The notes under the pieces are model-generated. The model was not told the origin of the DNA. It ran no database searches and saw nothing but the letters and a program-made list of their open reading frames with translations. Below, piece by piece: positions 42,026 to 51,262 of a DNA stretch of 64,000 bases (within the stretch, counting starts at the first letter, position 1; every line of letters starts with the position of its first letter). The stretch covers positions 1-64,000 of the forward strand of contig NZ_JBJHBQ010000003.1 of NCBI RefSeq assembly GCF_050485565.1, read 5' to 3'. The DNA is from Glycocaulis sp050485565. GTDB lineage: Bacteria; Pseudomonadota; Alphaproteobacteria; Caulobacterales; Maricaulaceae. The position numbers were made by a program, and so were the translations under genes.

Positions 42026-43801
42026 ATGGCTGGCCGTGAACCGCTCTTTGGCGTCACCGCATCGGTAACAGGGCGCGCCTGGGCGCTCAGTGACGCGCCA
42101 GATGAGGCGGTGGCAGCGATTGTGCGCGCCACAGGATGTAATGACGCGCTGGCGCGCCTGATGGCGTCGCGGGGTATCAGCGTTGATGATGCGCCCGGCT
42201 TCCTGTCCCCGCGCCTGCGTGACAGCTTTCCCGATCCGTCGAGCTTCAAAGGCATGGATGCCGCTGCGCGCGCCGTCTGGGACGCCGTGGAGGCTGGCAC
42301 ACGCATCGCCGTCTTTGCCGACTATGATGTCGACGGGGCGAGCTCCGGCGCGCAGCTGGTGCGCTGGCTGCGGGCGGTAGGGCAGGACGCGCTGACCTAT
42401 GTGCCTGACCGCATCGAGGAAGGCTACGGCCCCTCAGCTGAAGCCTTCGCCAGCCTGAAGGCGGCTGGGGCGGGTCTTGTCGTGACGGTCGATTGCGGCG
42501 CAGCCGCGCATGGCGCGCTGGAAAGCGCCGCTGGCATGGACCTGCCGGTTGTGGTGATCGACCACCATCTGATGGATGGTCCACCGCCGCCTGCGCTGGC
42601 GCTCGTCAACCCCAATCAGCCCGGTGACACTTCAGGCTGCGGGCATATGGCGGCGGCAGGCGTGACGCTGGTCTTTCTGGCAGCGCTCAATCGCGAGGGA
42701 CGGGCGAGGGGCGCCTTCAACGGTCAGGAACCTGATATCCTCGCCATGACCGATCTGGCGGCGCTGGGGACGATCTGCGATGTCGTGCCACTGACGGGAC
42801 CAAACCGCGCCATCGTCACGCAGGGCCTCAAAGTGATGAGCGGCTGGCAGAAGGCCGGGCTGGCGGCGCTGGCAGAGGTCTCCGGCCTCACAGGACCGGC
42901 GAGCCCCTATCATGCAGGCTTCCTGCTGGGACCACGCATCAATGCCGGCGGCCGCGTGGGCGTGGCGGGGCTGGGGCTGGAGCTGCTCGGCAGTGAAGAC
43001 GCGGCGCGGGTGCGCGAGATCGCGCTGGAACTCGACCGGCTGAATGCCGAACGCAAGGCCATCGAGGATGGTGTGCTGACGGCTGCGCTGGATGAGATCG
43101 AATCCGGGCGCATAGACGCCAGCGGCCCGGTAATCGTGCTGGCCGGGGAGGGTTGGCATCCCGGCGTAATCGGCATCGCGGCCGGGCGCATCAAGGACCA
43201 GTTCAACCGGCCCACCATCGTGATCGGGGTGGAGAACGGTATCGGCAAGGGATCGGGGCGCTCCTGTCCCGGCGTGCATCTGGGTAATGCGATACTGGCG
43301 GCGCGCGAAGCTGGCCTGCTGGAAAAGGGCGGCGGACACGCTATGGCGGCAGGCCTGACGGTCGAGGCCGCCCGTATTGATGCCTTCCGGGATTTCCTCA
43401 CCGAGCGGCTTGCGCCGGAATGGGCCGCAGCTGATGAAGCCCGCACCCTGCGCCTTGATGGCGTGGTCCACCCGGCTGCGGTCGATTTTGATTTTGGCGA
43501 GTCGCTAAAGCAGGCAGCGCCCTTTGGCATGGGCAATCCCGAACCGCGCTTTGCCCTGTCTGATCTGCATATCCGCTTTGTGAAGGAGGTGGGGACCGGC
43601 CATCTGCGCTTCACCTTCGAGGCGGACAGTGGCGCGCAGGTGTCGGGCATAGCCTTCCGGGCGCTTGGAAAGCCGCTCGGCGACGCGCTGACAACCGGGC
43701 GTGACCGCAAATGGCATGTGGCAGGGCGCATCAAGGCCGAAGATAATCGCTTCGGACGCAAGGCAGAGCTGCATCTGGAAGATATGGCACCAGCCGGTTG
43801 A
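42026..43801 (+). CDS. recJ: Single-stranded-DNA-specific exonuclease RecJ
   Basis: A 591-aa DHH-superfamily 5'-3' exonuclease for recombination, mismatch and base-excision repair. The DHH motifs are present: VFADYDVDGASSGAQL, VTVDCGAAAHGAL and VVIDHHLMDG. The DHHA1 domain has GAGRSCPGVHL-type sequence (SGRSCPGVHLGNAI) and GGHAMAAGLTVE, followed by the OB-fold (FGMGNPEPRFAL). The length is typical. It is probably translated from the same transcript as glpX. Confidence 0.96.
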   Translation: MAGREPLFGVTASVTGRAWALSDAPDEAVAAIVRATGCNDALARLMASRGISVDDAPGFLSPRLRDSFPDPSSFKGMDAAARAVWDAVEAGTRIAVFADYDVDGASSGAQLVRWLRAVGQDALTYVPDRIEEGYGPSAEAFASLKAAGAGLVVTVDCGAAAHGALESAAGMDLPVVVIDHHLMDGPPPPALALVNPNQPGDTSGCGHMAAAGVTLVFLAALNREGRARGAFNGQEPDILAMTDLAALGTICDVVPLTGPNRAIVTQGLKVMSGWQKAGLAALAEVSGLTGPASPYHAGFLLGPRINAGGRVGVAGLGLELLGSEDAARVREIALELDRLNAERKAIEDGVLTAALDEIESGRIDASGPVIVLAGEGWHPGVIGIAAGRIKDQFNRPTIVIGVENGIGKGSGRSCPGVHLGNAILAAREAGLLEKGGGHAMAAGLTVEAARIDAFRDFLTERLAPEWAAADEARTLRLDGVVHPAAVDFDFGESLKQAAPFGMGNPEPRFALSDLHIRFVKEVGTGHLRFTFEADSGAQVSGIAFRALGKPLGDALTTGRDRKWHVAGRIKAEDNRFGRKAELHLEDMAPAG

Positions 43802-43895
43802 GCGTGGCCGGAGTGTGCCGGGCTGCACAAGAAACTACCTGCAGGGCTTGCGTGCGGGATTCCCCTTGGATATAGAACCGCTCTCGCGTTGATGC

Positions 43896-43970
43896 GGGCC
43901 CTTCGTCTATCGGTTAGGACGCCAGGTTTTCAACCTGGAAAGAGGGGTTCGATTCCCCTAGGGCCTGCCA
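43896..43970 (+). tRNA. tRNA-Glu (TTC), island attachment candidate
   Basis: The acceptor GGGCCCT pairs with AGGGCCT (G-T at the first pair). The anticodon stem CCAGG/CCTGG carries loop TTTTCAA (anticodon TTC), and the T-arm AGGGG TTCGATT CCCCT is normal. CCA is encoded at 43968-43970. A tyrosine recombinase gene begins 126 bp downstream, so the 3' end of this tRNA is the likely integration site of the accessory region; no second copy of the 3' end was found in the window. Confidence 0.95.
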
Positions 43971-44095
43971 CGCGTGTTATCCCGTTAAAAATCAATAGGT
44001 TATGCGCTTGTGCGGAGCGGGTTTTCAACGGTGATTTCAACGGTCAGTTTGGTTGGCTCCGTGGCGGTGGTCCTCGCACTATGTGAGGCCCGAAA

Positions 44096-45799
44096 ATGCG
44101 TCGTCGTTACATGTCCATGACCTACGTCTATGCCCGCTCGGATGGAAACCTCGAGCTGCGCTATCCCATACCCCCGGAGCTTCAATGCTTCTTCCCCAAG
44201 ACGAACGGGTTGGGATTCCGGCAATTCATTGGCGGTTCGCTCGGGACTAAGGACACCACCGTGGCGAATGCCGCTGCGGCGCGGCGAATCTCTGAATACG
44301 AGCAGCTGCTTGGCTTCCTGCGTGGAAACCACACGGATGACCGGATTACCGAGCTGCTGCGATCCGTTTACAAGGACGAGCTGAAGCGAGACCTCGAGCA
44401 GCGCCTCGAAGTCGTGGACGCGGGTAAATCATTTCTCTTGCGGGCTGAGTCTATGGCCGCTTATGGCGCGGCTCTCCGCTCAGATGATCCCGAAAGCCTG
44501 GAAGCGAGTGCTGGCTGGCTGGCTGATCTTATCCAGGAGCGGCTCGACAAGACGCTTGATGTGGGGCGTGACAATCCCATCAGGCTGCGCCTTCTTCATA
44601 TGGCGCAGGAAGTCTTGCTCGACGCTGTGAATGCCAAGATCGCTCGGGCGAGGGGGCTGGATGCTCCGCTGCCCGTGTCACCTGCATTGAACGTCCAGTC
44701 CAGCGTTGAGCCGGGCGCAAACGTCGCTCTATCTCCAGACGGGCGTAAATCCGTCAGCGCTTACCTCGATGTCTTCATGGAGCGCTGGCAGCGCGCAGAG
44801 CCGCGCGAGCGAACCGTGGAACGCCGACGGGACGCCTGGGCGGAGTTCTGTGAAGTTGTCGGCCCCAACACGCCGATTTACCGGGTCACAAAAGCTGATC
44901 TGTGGCGTTATCACGAATGCCTGCTGATCTACCCCACACGCGCCAATTCACGCCGGGAGCTGAGCGGCTTGCCGTTTATGCGTCAGGTAGAGCTGGCGCG
45001 CGCTAATCCGGACAAATGGCCGCCGCTCGACCCCAACACCGTTGGCGACCGCCTTCGCCACGTCGGCGCTGTGTTCCGCGACGCGGTCAAGCGCGGCGAT
45101 CTGAGTTCCAACCCGGCGGATGGCGTTTCAGAGGGTAGGGCGCTTACCAGGGTTGCTCGGCCCGCCTACACGGTGGAGGAGTTGAACGCGATCCTTTCAC
45201 TCCCGGTGTTCAAGCCTGCTCCTGCGCTTGAACAGCGCGGAGACGATTTCTGGGTGCCGCTGCTCGAGCTCTTCACCGGCGCACGCCCCAGCGAGCTCTA
45301 TCTGCCGATGACCGATGTTCGAGAAGACGACGACATTCCGCACTTGCTGCTCGAGCCGTTCGAGGAGCGCAAGCTGAAGACCCCAGCCTCAGCCCGGTGG
45401 GTGCCGGTCCACTCCGACCTCATCAAGGCGGGCTTCCTGGAGTATTGCCGGACCATGCGCGCATCCGGACAGCGCCTATTATTCCCGGAATGGGACTTTG
45501 AATTGAGGCTAAAGCCGTCGGAGGCCCCCAAGCGGCGGCGGTTCAACCGGATGCTGGCCCAAGCGGTCGATCCGGGCCGCCGGTTCAAGGACAGCTATAC
45601 GTTCCGCTCGACCTTCGAGACGGCAATTTCCAGTTCACCCAACATTTCCGAGCGAATTGCACGTAAGCTGACAGGGCGCGCTTTGGGCGGATCGGCACGC
45701 CATTACGTTGACCGGCTTGAGCTGGCGGCGCTTCGAGAGGCGATTGAGGAAGTGACATATAAGGGCGTGGACCGGTCGCACATCTACTTTTTAAGGTGA
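44096..45799 (+). CDS. Tyrosine recombinase (site-specific integrase)
   Basis: A 567-aa integrase. The N-terminal region (MTYVYARSDGNLELRYPIPP) is like the DUF6538-type extension of many island integrases. A core-binding SAM-like domain spans about residues 215-300 (YLDVFMERWQRAEPRERTVE). The catalytic domain has Arg in FTGARPSELY, Lys in ERKLKTPASARWVPVH, the second Arg in SYTFRSTFE and Tyr in GGSARHYVDRLE. The usual box II His and the G-H dyad appear as Tyr and Gly-Arg, as in divergent members. Lying next to tRNA-Glu, it probably drives integration of the region to its right. Confidence 0.9.
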   Translation: MRRRYMSMTYVYARSDGNLELRYPIPPELQCFFPKTNGLGFRQFIGGSLGTKDTTVANAAAARRISEYEQLLGFLRGNHTDDRITELLRSVYKDELKRDLEQRLEVVDAGKSFLLRAESMAAYGAALRSDDPESLEASAGWLADLIQERLDKTLDVGRDNPIRLRLLHMAQEVLLDAVNAKIARARGLDAPLPVSPALNVQSSVEPGANVALSPDGRKSVSAYLDVFMERWQRAEPRERTVERRRDAWAEFCEVVGPNTPIYRVTKADLWRYHECLLIYPTRANSRRELSGLPFMRQVELARANPDKWPPLDPNTVGDRLRHVGAVFRDAVKRGDLSSNPADGVSEGRALTRVARPAYTVEELNAILSLPVFKPAPALEQRGDDFWVPLLELFTGARPSELYLPMTDVREDDDIPHLLLEPFEERKLKTPASARWVPVHSDLIKAGFLEYCRTMRASGQRLLFPEWDFELRLKPSEAPKRRRFNRMLAQAVDPGRRFKDSYTFRSTFETAISSSPNISERIARKLTGRALGGSARHYVDRLELAALREAIEEVTYKGVDRSHIYFLR

Positions 45800-46076
45800 G
45801 TTCCACCCTTGACGCCGGTTCCCGCTGGGCGCGTGAAAATCAAGAGCTTACGACGGCATTTGCAGCTCGTGTGTGACGCGCAGTGTGCGCCCGCGTGTGG
45901 CACGACTTTTTGCTGCCCCATCCGTTGCAGTAGCGGCCCTGGCGGGTACCATGTTGAACGCTGATCGATGAACCGGTTTGTGAAACAGCGAGTAGCACTT
46001 GCCACATCCGCTGATGTTGCATTGGACTAATGTGACTTCGCCTTCTCTGTAGAACCTCGGTATTTGCGGCCGGAGC

Positions 46077-47372
46077 TCACTCGGCTTTGGAGAGCTTTGT
46101 TCGCATCGCGCGCACGACTGATACCGCTATTTCACGTCCTTTATTTTTTGCCGCGTCAATGAAGCCTTCGCGGTCCATCAATGGGCCCTCGTAATAAACT
46201 TGCAGCTCGCTGCCCTCCACTGAAGCGCTTGCGGCAATGCGGCCTTGATTGGACGAGACAGTGTGCAAAAAAGTCGCCTTCGGGCTCATTGTTTGGGGAC
46301 GCAGTGCAAAAAAATCGAGATCACATCTGACCGCAGCAAGCCCCGTATTGATGACGTTGGGCCCAGTTCCACCGCAAATTAAATCTGGTGCAATCGATTG
46401 TTGAATGGTTTCGAGGAAAGCATGACTGCCGCTCTTCATAATATTAGCAGTCGCTTCCTGCGCGCGGCCGACGCTAGAACTAATTATAGATTGCAACTCA
46501 TCCAGCTCTCTTTGTAGATTGTCGCTTGCGGTATCTATTCCGCGCGACCTATAGGTTTTTATTAAGTTAGTTATTTGCATTGTGTTCTGAAATCTATTAA
46601 TTAGAGTTGGTTGAAAGCCGACGTCTAAAATCCGGCGTATCAGTGGCCATTGGTCGTCAGCGGTAATGTTGTGAGGAGGAGCGTTCGCTTCGTGGGGCAG
46701 TTTGCCATGCGGATCAGCTAGAACGCGTGGAGCTCGGCGCGTAAGCATAAAGTACAATAACCCGACTGCCAAAGTAAGATCGGAGCGTGAATCTCGGTGC
46801 TCGCTCCCCGGAGCGAACTCGGGCAACCTAAGAAAACGATTGCCCAACTCCTGTCCTGCAGGCGTATTAATTCCATTTTCGACTTCATTTGGCTGCCATG
46901 ATAGACCAAAATCAACTAATATAGGCTTATTTTGTTTACCGTCCTGAAGAATGACGTTGTCCGGCTTTATGTCGCGGTGTATTAAACCTAAAGAATGACA
47001 TTTTTCTATCGTATTTATGATGGATTCGAATGCATATAATGCATTCGTCGCATTAAAGGGCTTTGCGTCACTCAGTGACACTCCTTCTATCCACTCCATT
47101 ATTAAATATAAATTAATAGATTTGTCTTCCCAGTCCTCAACATTTGTATCTAACAAGCGTGGGGCGCCGTCAGTTTCGTGTAAGGCACGGAGGCTTAGCG
47201 CTTCTTGTAAGAATCGAAAGCGGCGTACAGTCTGGGTTTGCGCCTCCGGATGTAGCTCCTTAAGCGCGCCCACCTCACTACCGTCTATCCGGCACACTCT
47301 TCGTACGACGCCTTGCCCCCCCGCTTGCGACTTGCCAGCTTGGTCATCAACTTTCCAACGTGAAGTCCACAT
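46077..47372 (-). CDS. Serine/threonine protein kinase with unknown C-terminal domain
   Basis: A 431-aa protein with a Hanks-type kinase domain in residues 10-270: glycine loop AGGQGVVRRV, Lys in ALKELH, catalytic loop LIHRDIKPDNVIL and metal site LVDFGLSW. The C-terminal 160 residues match nothing I know; there is no membrane helix or PASTA repeat. The ATG at 47372 has AGAAGGAGGGGG in front. The gene is AT-richer than its neighbours and sits alone between an integrase and a resolvase. Such solitary kinases in islands include abortive-infection kinases (Stk2), so a defence role is a reasonable guess without proof. Confidence 0.85.
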   Translation of the reverse strand: MWTSRWKVDDQAGKSQAGGQGVVRRVCRIDGSEVGALKELHPEAQTQTVRRFRFLQEALSLRALHETDGAPRLLDTNVEDWEDKSINLYLIMEWIEGVSLSDAKPFNATNALYAFESIINTIEKCHSLGLIHRDIKPDNVILQDGKQNKPILVDFGLSWQPNEVENGINTPAGQELGNRFLRLPEFAPGSEHRDSRSDLTLAVGLLYFMLTRRAPRVLADPHGKLPHEANAPPHNITADDQWPLIRRILDVGFQPTLINRFQNTMQITNLIKTYRSRGIDTASDNLQRELDELQSIISSSVGRAQEATANIMKSGSHAFLETIQQSIAPDLICGGTGPNVINTGLAAVRCDLDFFALRPQTMSPKATFLHTVSSNQGRIAASASVEGSELQVYYEGPLMDREGFIDAAKNKGREIAVSVVRAMRTKLSKAE

Positions 47373-47556
47373 GATAAGTCCCCCTCCTTCTCTCATAGGC
47401 TGGAAATAACAGGAGCTCAACGCGACCGTAGCTCCAGAGCGTCTCTGTCATGAAAACGCTGGTTTCTGAGACAGGCCCGGCTGGGCCGTTTGAGCCCACT
47501 GCTTGGCATCATATTCCGTCTCAAAAGCCATCTTGAAAAGCCCTGGCGTCTCGATA

Positions 47557-47568
47557 CTGTCGCGACAG
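47557..47568. promoter_or_regulatory. Palindrome upstream of the resolvase
   Basis: CTGTCGCGACAG is a perfect 12-bp palindrome 22 bp before the resolvase start. Resolvases bind short palindromic res sites upstream of their own gene and repress themselves there. A single dyad is less than a full res site, which has three. Confidence 0.4.
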
Positions 47569-47589
47569 GTTTTTGCGACGGAGAGAGCA

Positions 47590-48135
47590 TTGCGAGTTGG
47601 ATACGCACGGGTGAGCACCCGCGATCAGGAGACCCATCTACAGATCGACGCCCTGCAGGAGCACGGTTGTGAGCGGATATTCGAGGAGAAGGCATCCGGC
47701 GCGCAGCGGGACCGGCCTGAGCTGAAGGCGGCAATTGATTATCTGCGCGCCGGGGATGTGCTGGTCGTGTGGAAACTGGACCGGCTGGCGCGCTCGCTCC
47801 GTCAGCTCATCGAGACCGTGGAAGGCCTCGAGGACAAGGGCATCGGCTTTGTCTCGCTCACCGAAGGGATCGATACGACATCGCCCGGCGGCAAGCTGGT
47901 CTTCCACGTTTTCGGCGCTCTGGCCGAGTTCGAGCGCGAAATGATCCGGGAGAGGACGAAAGCCGGACTGCAGGCCGCCAAGTCACGGGGCCGCAGGCTG
48001 GGGCGTCCAGCGGCACTGACACCGGACCAGATTGAGATGGCCCGCGCGCTCAAACAGGCGGGCAACCACTCCATGCCGCAGATCGCCAGGCAGCTCGGCG
48101 TATCGCGGGCGACGCTATATAGGGTGTTGGCTTAG
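47590..48135 (+). CDS. Serine recombinase (resolvase/invertase family)
   Basis: A 181-aa small serine recombinase. VGYARVSTRDQ holds the catalytic Ser, followed by DVLVVWKLDRLARSLRQLI and FHVFGALAEFEREMIRERT. The C-terminal HTH is MPQIARQLGVSRATLYRVLA. The start is a TTG at 47590 (after GGAGAGAG), because homology starts exactly there; the frame opens to 47503. It may resolve transposon cointegrates or invert DNA. No transposase or terminal inverted repeats were seen around it, so it appears to be a stranded component of a larger transposon. Confidence 0.9.
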   Translation: MRVGYARVSTRDQETHLQIDALQEHGCERIFEEKASGAQRDRPELKAAIDYLRAGDVLVVWKLDRLARSLRQLIETVEGLEDKGIGFVSLTEGIDTTSPGGKLVFHVFGALAEFEREMIRERTKAGLQAAKSRGRRLGRPAALTPDQIEMARALKQAGNHSMPQIARQLGVSRATLYRVLA

Positions 48136-48212
48136 CCCTTCTGGCGGCACTCGGCCGCAAAACATAACCGCTCGTACGTCCGGTTGAGGGCACCAGCAGC
48201 TCCGTGCGTATA

Positions 48213-48235
48213 GCAGAACAGGTAACCTGTTCTGC
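48213..48235. promoter_or_regulatory. 23-bp perfect palindrome, candidate operator of copA
   Basis: GCAGAACAGGT-A-ACCTGTTCTGC is an 11+1+11 perfect dyad centred 31 bp before the copper ATPase start. The position fits a repressor or activator site. It does not have the ACCT...AGGT polarity of CueR operators, so another regulator is implied. It could also form an RNA hairpin over the leader. Confidence 0.55.
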
Positions 48236-48254
48236 AGAAGCGGGGGCAAGCGGC

Positions 48255-50531
48255 ATGTCCGAAATTACAGCGCGTTCCGAGCACGAAGCCCGTTCCGAAG
48301 CCATACTTACCATTCCGGGCATGGGCAGCGATCACTGCGCAGGCATTGTTACGCAGTCCATCCGCCGGTTGCCCGGTATCGACGAGGTGAAGACCAATAT
48401 CGCTGCCCATCGCGCCAATGTCCGCTTCGATCCGGCGCAGACTAGTCCCGACGCAATACGCTCTGCGGTGGAGAAGGCGGGATATGATGTTGCTGCAGTT
48501 CAAGCGGCCTCTTCGGCGCACGACAGTGAGGATGCCGAAGAACGATATCTTGCCCTGGCGGTGAAACGGCTGTGGATCGCGGCAATTCCCGCGACGCTGA
48601 TCATGCTGCTGATGATCCCGCACATGTTCTGGCGCCCGGTGCCGGGTTATCTCGCCATCGTTGCGGTTCTGGCCTTTCCGGTCGTGTTTCTTTATGGCGG
48701 CTGGGCAACGCACAGATCGGCCTGGCGCTCGCTGACCAACCGCACCGCCAATATGGATGTGCTGATATCGATGGGCAGTCTGCCGCCCTATCTAATCGGG
48801 CTGGCCGGTTTCATCTGGCCGATGACCAGCTTTATCGAGATGGCAGCCACCATCATGACCTTCCACCTGCTGGGGCGCTATCTGGAAACCCGCGCCAAGG
48901 GCAGGGCCAGTCAGGCCATCAAGCGGCTGCTGGCGTTGGGAGCGAAAACCGCGACCGTGATCCGCGATGGACGCGAGGTGGACATCCCGGTCGCTGAGCT
49001 CGCTATCGGCGATGTCATGCGGGTGCGTCCAGGCGCCAAGATACCCACCGATGGTGAGGTGGTTGAAGGCACGAGCCATGTCGATGAATCCCTCGCCACC
49101 GGCGAGCCTGTTCCTGTCGAAAAGCAACCCGGCGATACCGTGCTCGGCGCGACCATCAACAAGGAGGGCGTTTTGACCGTGCGCGCGGCGCGCGTTGGAG
49201 CAGACACCTTTCTGGCGCAGGTAGTCCGGCTGGTAGAGGAAGCGCAAAGTTCAAAGGTGCCGATACAGGAGTTTGCCGACCGGCTGACCGGGCGCTTTGT
49301 GCCAGCGGTCATTGTGATCAGCCTCGCCAGTTTCGCGGCATGGCTGGGCTTTGCCGAGCAGCTACGTCCGATACTGGAGTGGGGCTCGGGCTTTCTGATG
49401 TGGGTGAACCCGGAGATCGCGCCCCTGCCTGCGGCCCTGCTGGCTGGCATCGCGGTTCTGGTGATCGCCTGCCCCTGTGCGCTTGGACTGGCTACGCCCA
49501 CCGCGCTCATGGTGGGCTCCGGTCTGGGGGCGGAGCGGGGCATCCTGATCCGTTCCGGTGAAGCGATCCAGACGCTGAAAGACATCAAGCTGGTCGTTCT
49601 CGACAAGACAGGCACCATTACGATGGGCCGGCCTGCTCTGGTGGGCGTATCCGCTGCTGACGGCGTGACGGAGGACGAGGCGCTGCGCCTGGCCGCCAGT
49701 GTTGAAGCAGGCTCTGAACACCCGCTGGCTGAAGCGATGCGCAAGGGCGCTGAAGAAAGAGGCGTCAGCCTTACCCCTGTCAAAGGCTTCAAGGCGCACG
49801 CTGGCAAGGGGGTCGAGGCCCAGCTGGACGCTGAAACCGTGCGCGTCGGCAACCCGCGTTTCCTGACCGAAAACGGTGTTGATGTTCCCGACACGCTGCT
49901 GGACGCCCTCGCGGGGTACGAAAATAACGGGCAAAGCGCCGTACTTGTCGCGCGTAATGATGACGCCGTCGGTGTCATCGCGGTTTCCGACACGCTGAAG
50001 GCGGATTCCAGGGCCGCCATCGCAGCCCTGCACGCCATGGGACTGCACACGGTGATGATCACCGGCGATAACGAGCGAGCTGCGCGTCATGTCGCCGCTC
50101 AGGTCGGGATTGACCAGGTTCTTGCCGGGGTGCTGCCCGAAGGCAAGGCCGACGAAATCCGCCGCCTGCAGGAGCAGCATGGCCCGCATGTCGCCATGAT
50201 CGGAGATGGCATCAACGATGCGCCAGCCCTGAAACAGGCCAATGTCGGCATCGCCATCGGCGCCGGGGCCGATGTCGCCATCGAGGCCGCGGATGTGACA
50301 CTGGTGAGTGGTGAGCTGGGCAAGGTGGTGGAAGCCATACGGCTTTCGAAGGCGACTTTCCGCAAGATCGTGGAGAACCTGTTCTGGGCGTGGTTCTACA
50401 ATCTGGCCGCCATTCCACTCGCTGCAGTCGGCCTGCTGCACCCGATGATCGGCGTCATCGCGATGACGGCCAGCTCTCTGTCGGTGATCGGCAACTCGCT
50501 CCTGCTGAAGCGGGCCAGATTGAGCGACTGA
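48255..50531 (+). CDS. copA: Copper-exporting P1B-type ATPase
   Basis: A 758-aa heavy-metal P-type ATPase that pumps Cu(I) out of the cytosol. Order of features: an HMA domain at residues 15-80, eight membrane helices with the metal site CPCALGLATP, actuator TGEP, phosphorylation DKTGT, HP-type SEHPLAEAM and hinge GDGINDAPAL. The cytosolic HMA motif reads GMGSDHCAG, so the first Cys of CxxC is missing and only one Cys remains. ATG at 48255 (behind GCGGGGGC) is preferred; a GTG at 48204 would put the operator-like palindrome inside the gene. Confidence 0.94.
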   Translation: MSEITARSEHEARSEAILTIPGMGSDHCAGIVTQSIRRLPGIDEVKTNIAAHRANVRFDPAQTSPDAIRSAVEKAGYDVAAVQAASSAHDSEDAEERYLALAVKRLWIAAIPATLIMLLMIPHMFWRPVPGYLAIVAVLAFPVVFLYGGWATHRSAWRSLTNRTANMDVLISMGSLPPYLIGLAGFIWPMTSFIEMAATIMTFHLLGRYLETRAKGRASQAIKRLLALGAKTATVIRDGREVDIPVAELAIGDVMRVRPGAKIPTDGEVVEGTSHVDESLATGEPVPVEKQPGDTVLGATINKEGVLTVRAARVGADTFLAQVVRLVEEAQSSKVPIQEFADRLTGRFVPAVIVISLASFAAWLGFAEQLRPILEWGSGFLMWVNPEIAPLPAALLAGIAVLVIACPCALGLATPTALMVGSGLGAERGILIRSGEAIQTLKDIKLVVLDKTGTITMGRPALVGVSAADGVTEDEALRLAASVEAGSEHPLAEAMRKGAEERGVSLTPVKGFKAHAGKGVEAQLDAETVRVGNPRFLTENGVDVPDTLLDALAGYENNGQSAVLVARNDDAVGVIAVSDTLKADSRAAIAALHAMGLHTVMITGDNERAARHVAAQVGIDQVLAGVLPEGKADEIRRLQEQHGPHVAMIGDGINDAPALKQANVGIAIGAGADVAIEAADVTLVSGELGKVVEAIRLSKATFRKIVENLFWAWFYNLAAIPLAAVGLLHPMIGVIAMTASSLSVIGNSLLLKRARLSD

Positions 50532-50548
50532 GCCTGAACGTCAGGCTC
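50530..50548. other. Hairpin between convergent copA and methyltransferase genes
   Basis: GAGCCTGA and TCAGGCTC pair perfectly around ACG, across the copA stop. There is no T run on either side, so a classic terminator is doubtful, but it may protect or end both convergent transcripts. Confidence 0.5.
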
Positions 50549-51209
50549 CCCGGTTAGCGGAATAGATCGAAATCGAGCCGGTGACAGTCGGGACAATTTT
50601 CGTCTCCCGAACGTCTTCAAATCCGGCCTGCTCCATCAGCAAGGGCAGCACGCCATCTGCGTTCGGGATTGTATCTTCAATCCCGTCCAGTCTCTGCACG
50701 GTGTTGCGGAACAGGGTCCGCATTAGCTTTGTCCTCTGCAAACCGTAATCGGCGATCACCAGCCGTCCTCCTACGGGCAGAATATCGAAAGCCTGCGACA
50801 GGATGCGGCGCTTCTCCGCCATCGGCACCTGATGCAACACCAGGCTGCTGGTGATCACGTCTGGCTGCCAGCCGTCAGGCAGGCTGGCCTCGCCAAAAAA
50901 TCCCTCGATGAAAGTTATTCGCGCCTCGCGCTTACGTGCCTTGCGCTTCGCACGTGCCAGAACGGACGGGTCAGGATCAAGACCGGCCAGGTCCGCGCTA
51001 GGCTCCGTACCGCTTATTGCCAGCAGCAAGGCGCCGGTGCCGCACCCGATATCGAGTATCCGCATGCTGCGCTGGGGGGCGATGTCGCGGACAAGGGCGG
51101 TCCGCCACACCTTTTCACGCGTCATCAGCGCGATGGCTGCGTCGTAGGCGGGGGTCAGCCATGCCTTGCCGAGGGCGGGCGTGAAGGTTTGCGGGGCAGG
51201 GTCGGCCAT
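50541..51209 (-). CDS. Class I SAM-dependent methyltransferase in the cueR operon
   Basis: A 222-aa methyltransferase with the SAM loop MRILDIGCGTGALLLAIS, GLDPDPSVLARAKRKA and DVITSSLVLHQVP. It most resembles ubiE/arsM-like small-molecule methyltransferases without the Cys set of ArsM. It follows cueR by 53 bp on the same strand, and so likely belongs to the operon glutaredoxin-MauE, cueR, methyltransferase. The substrate is unknown; a link to metal stress is inferred only from the operon. Confidence 0.85.
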   Translation of the reverse strand: MADPAPQTFTPALGKAWLTPAYDAAIALMTREKVWRTALVRDIAPQRSMRILDIGCGTGALLLAISGTEPSADLAGLDPDPSVLARAKRKARKREARITFIEGFFGEASLPDGWQPDVITSSLVLHQVPMAEKRRILSQAFDILPVGGRLVIADYGLQRTKLMRTLFRNTVQRLDGIEDTIPNADGVLPLLMEQAGFEDVRETKIVPTVTGSISIYSANRGA

Positions 51210-51262
51210 GGTGGTGATCCTTGCTTGGAGCAGTGGGGTTGTGGGCGGTGTTGGACCAATGA

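Noticed and set aside
45800..46076. Possible small gene between integrase and kinase
   Set aside because: Only short frames without ribosome sites or recognisable protein character; nothing supported in these 277 bases.
48911..50062. 383-codon minus-strand frame inside copA
   Set aside because: Ser/Thr/Arg-rich shadow of the ATPase core.
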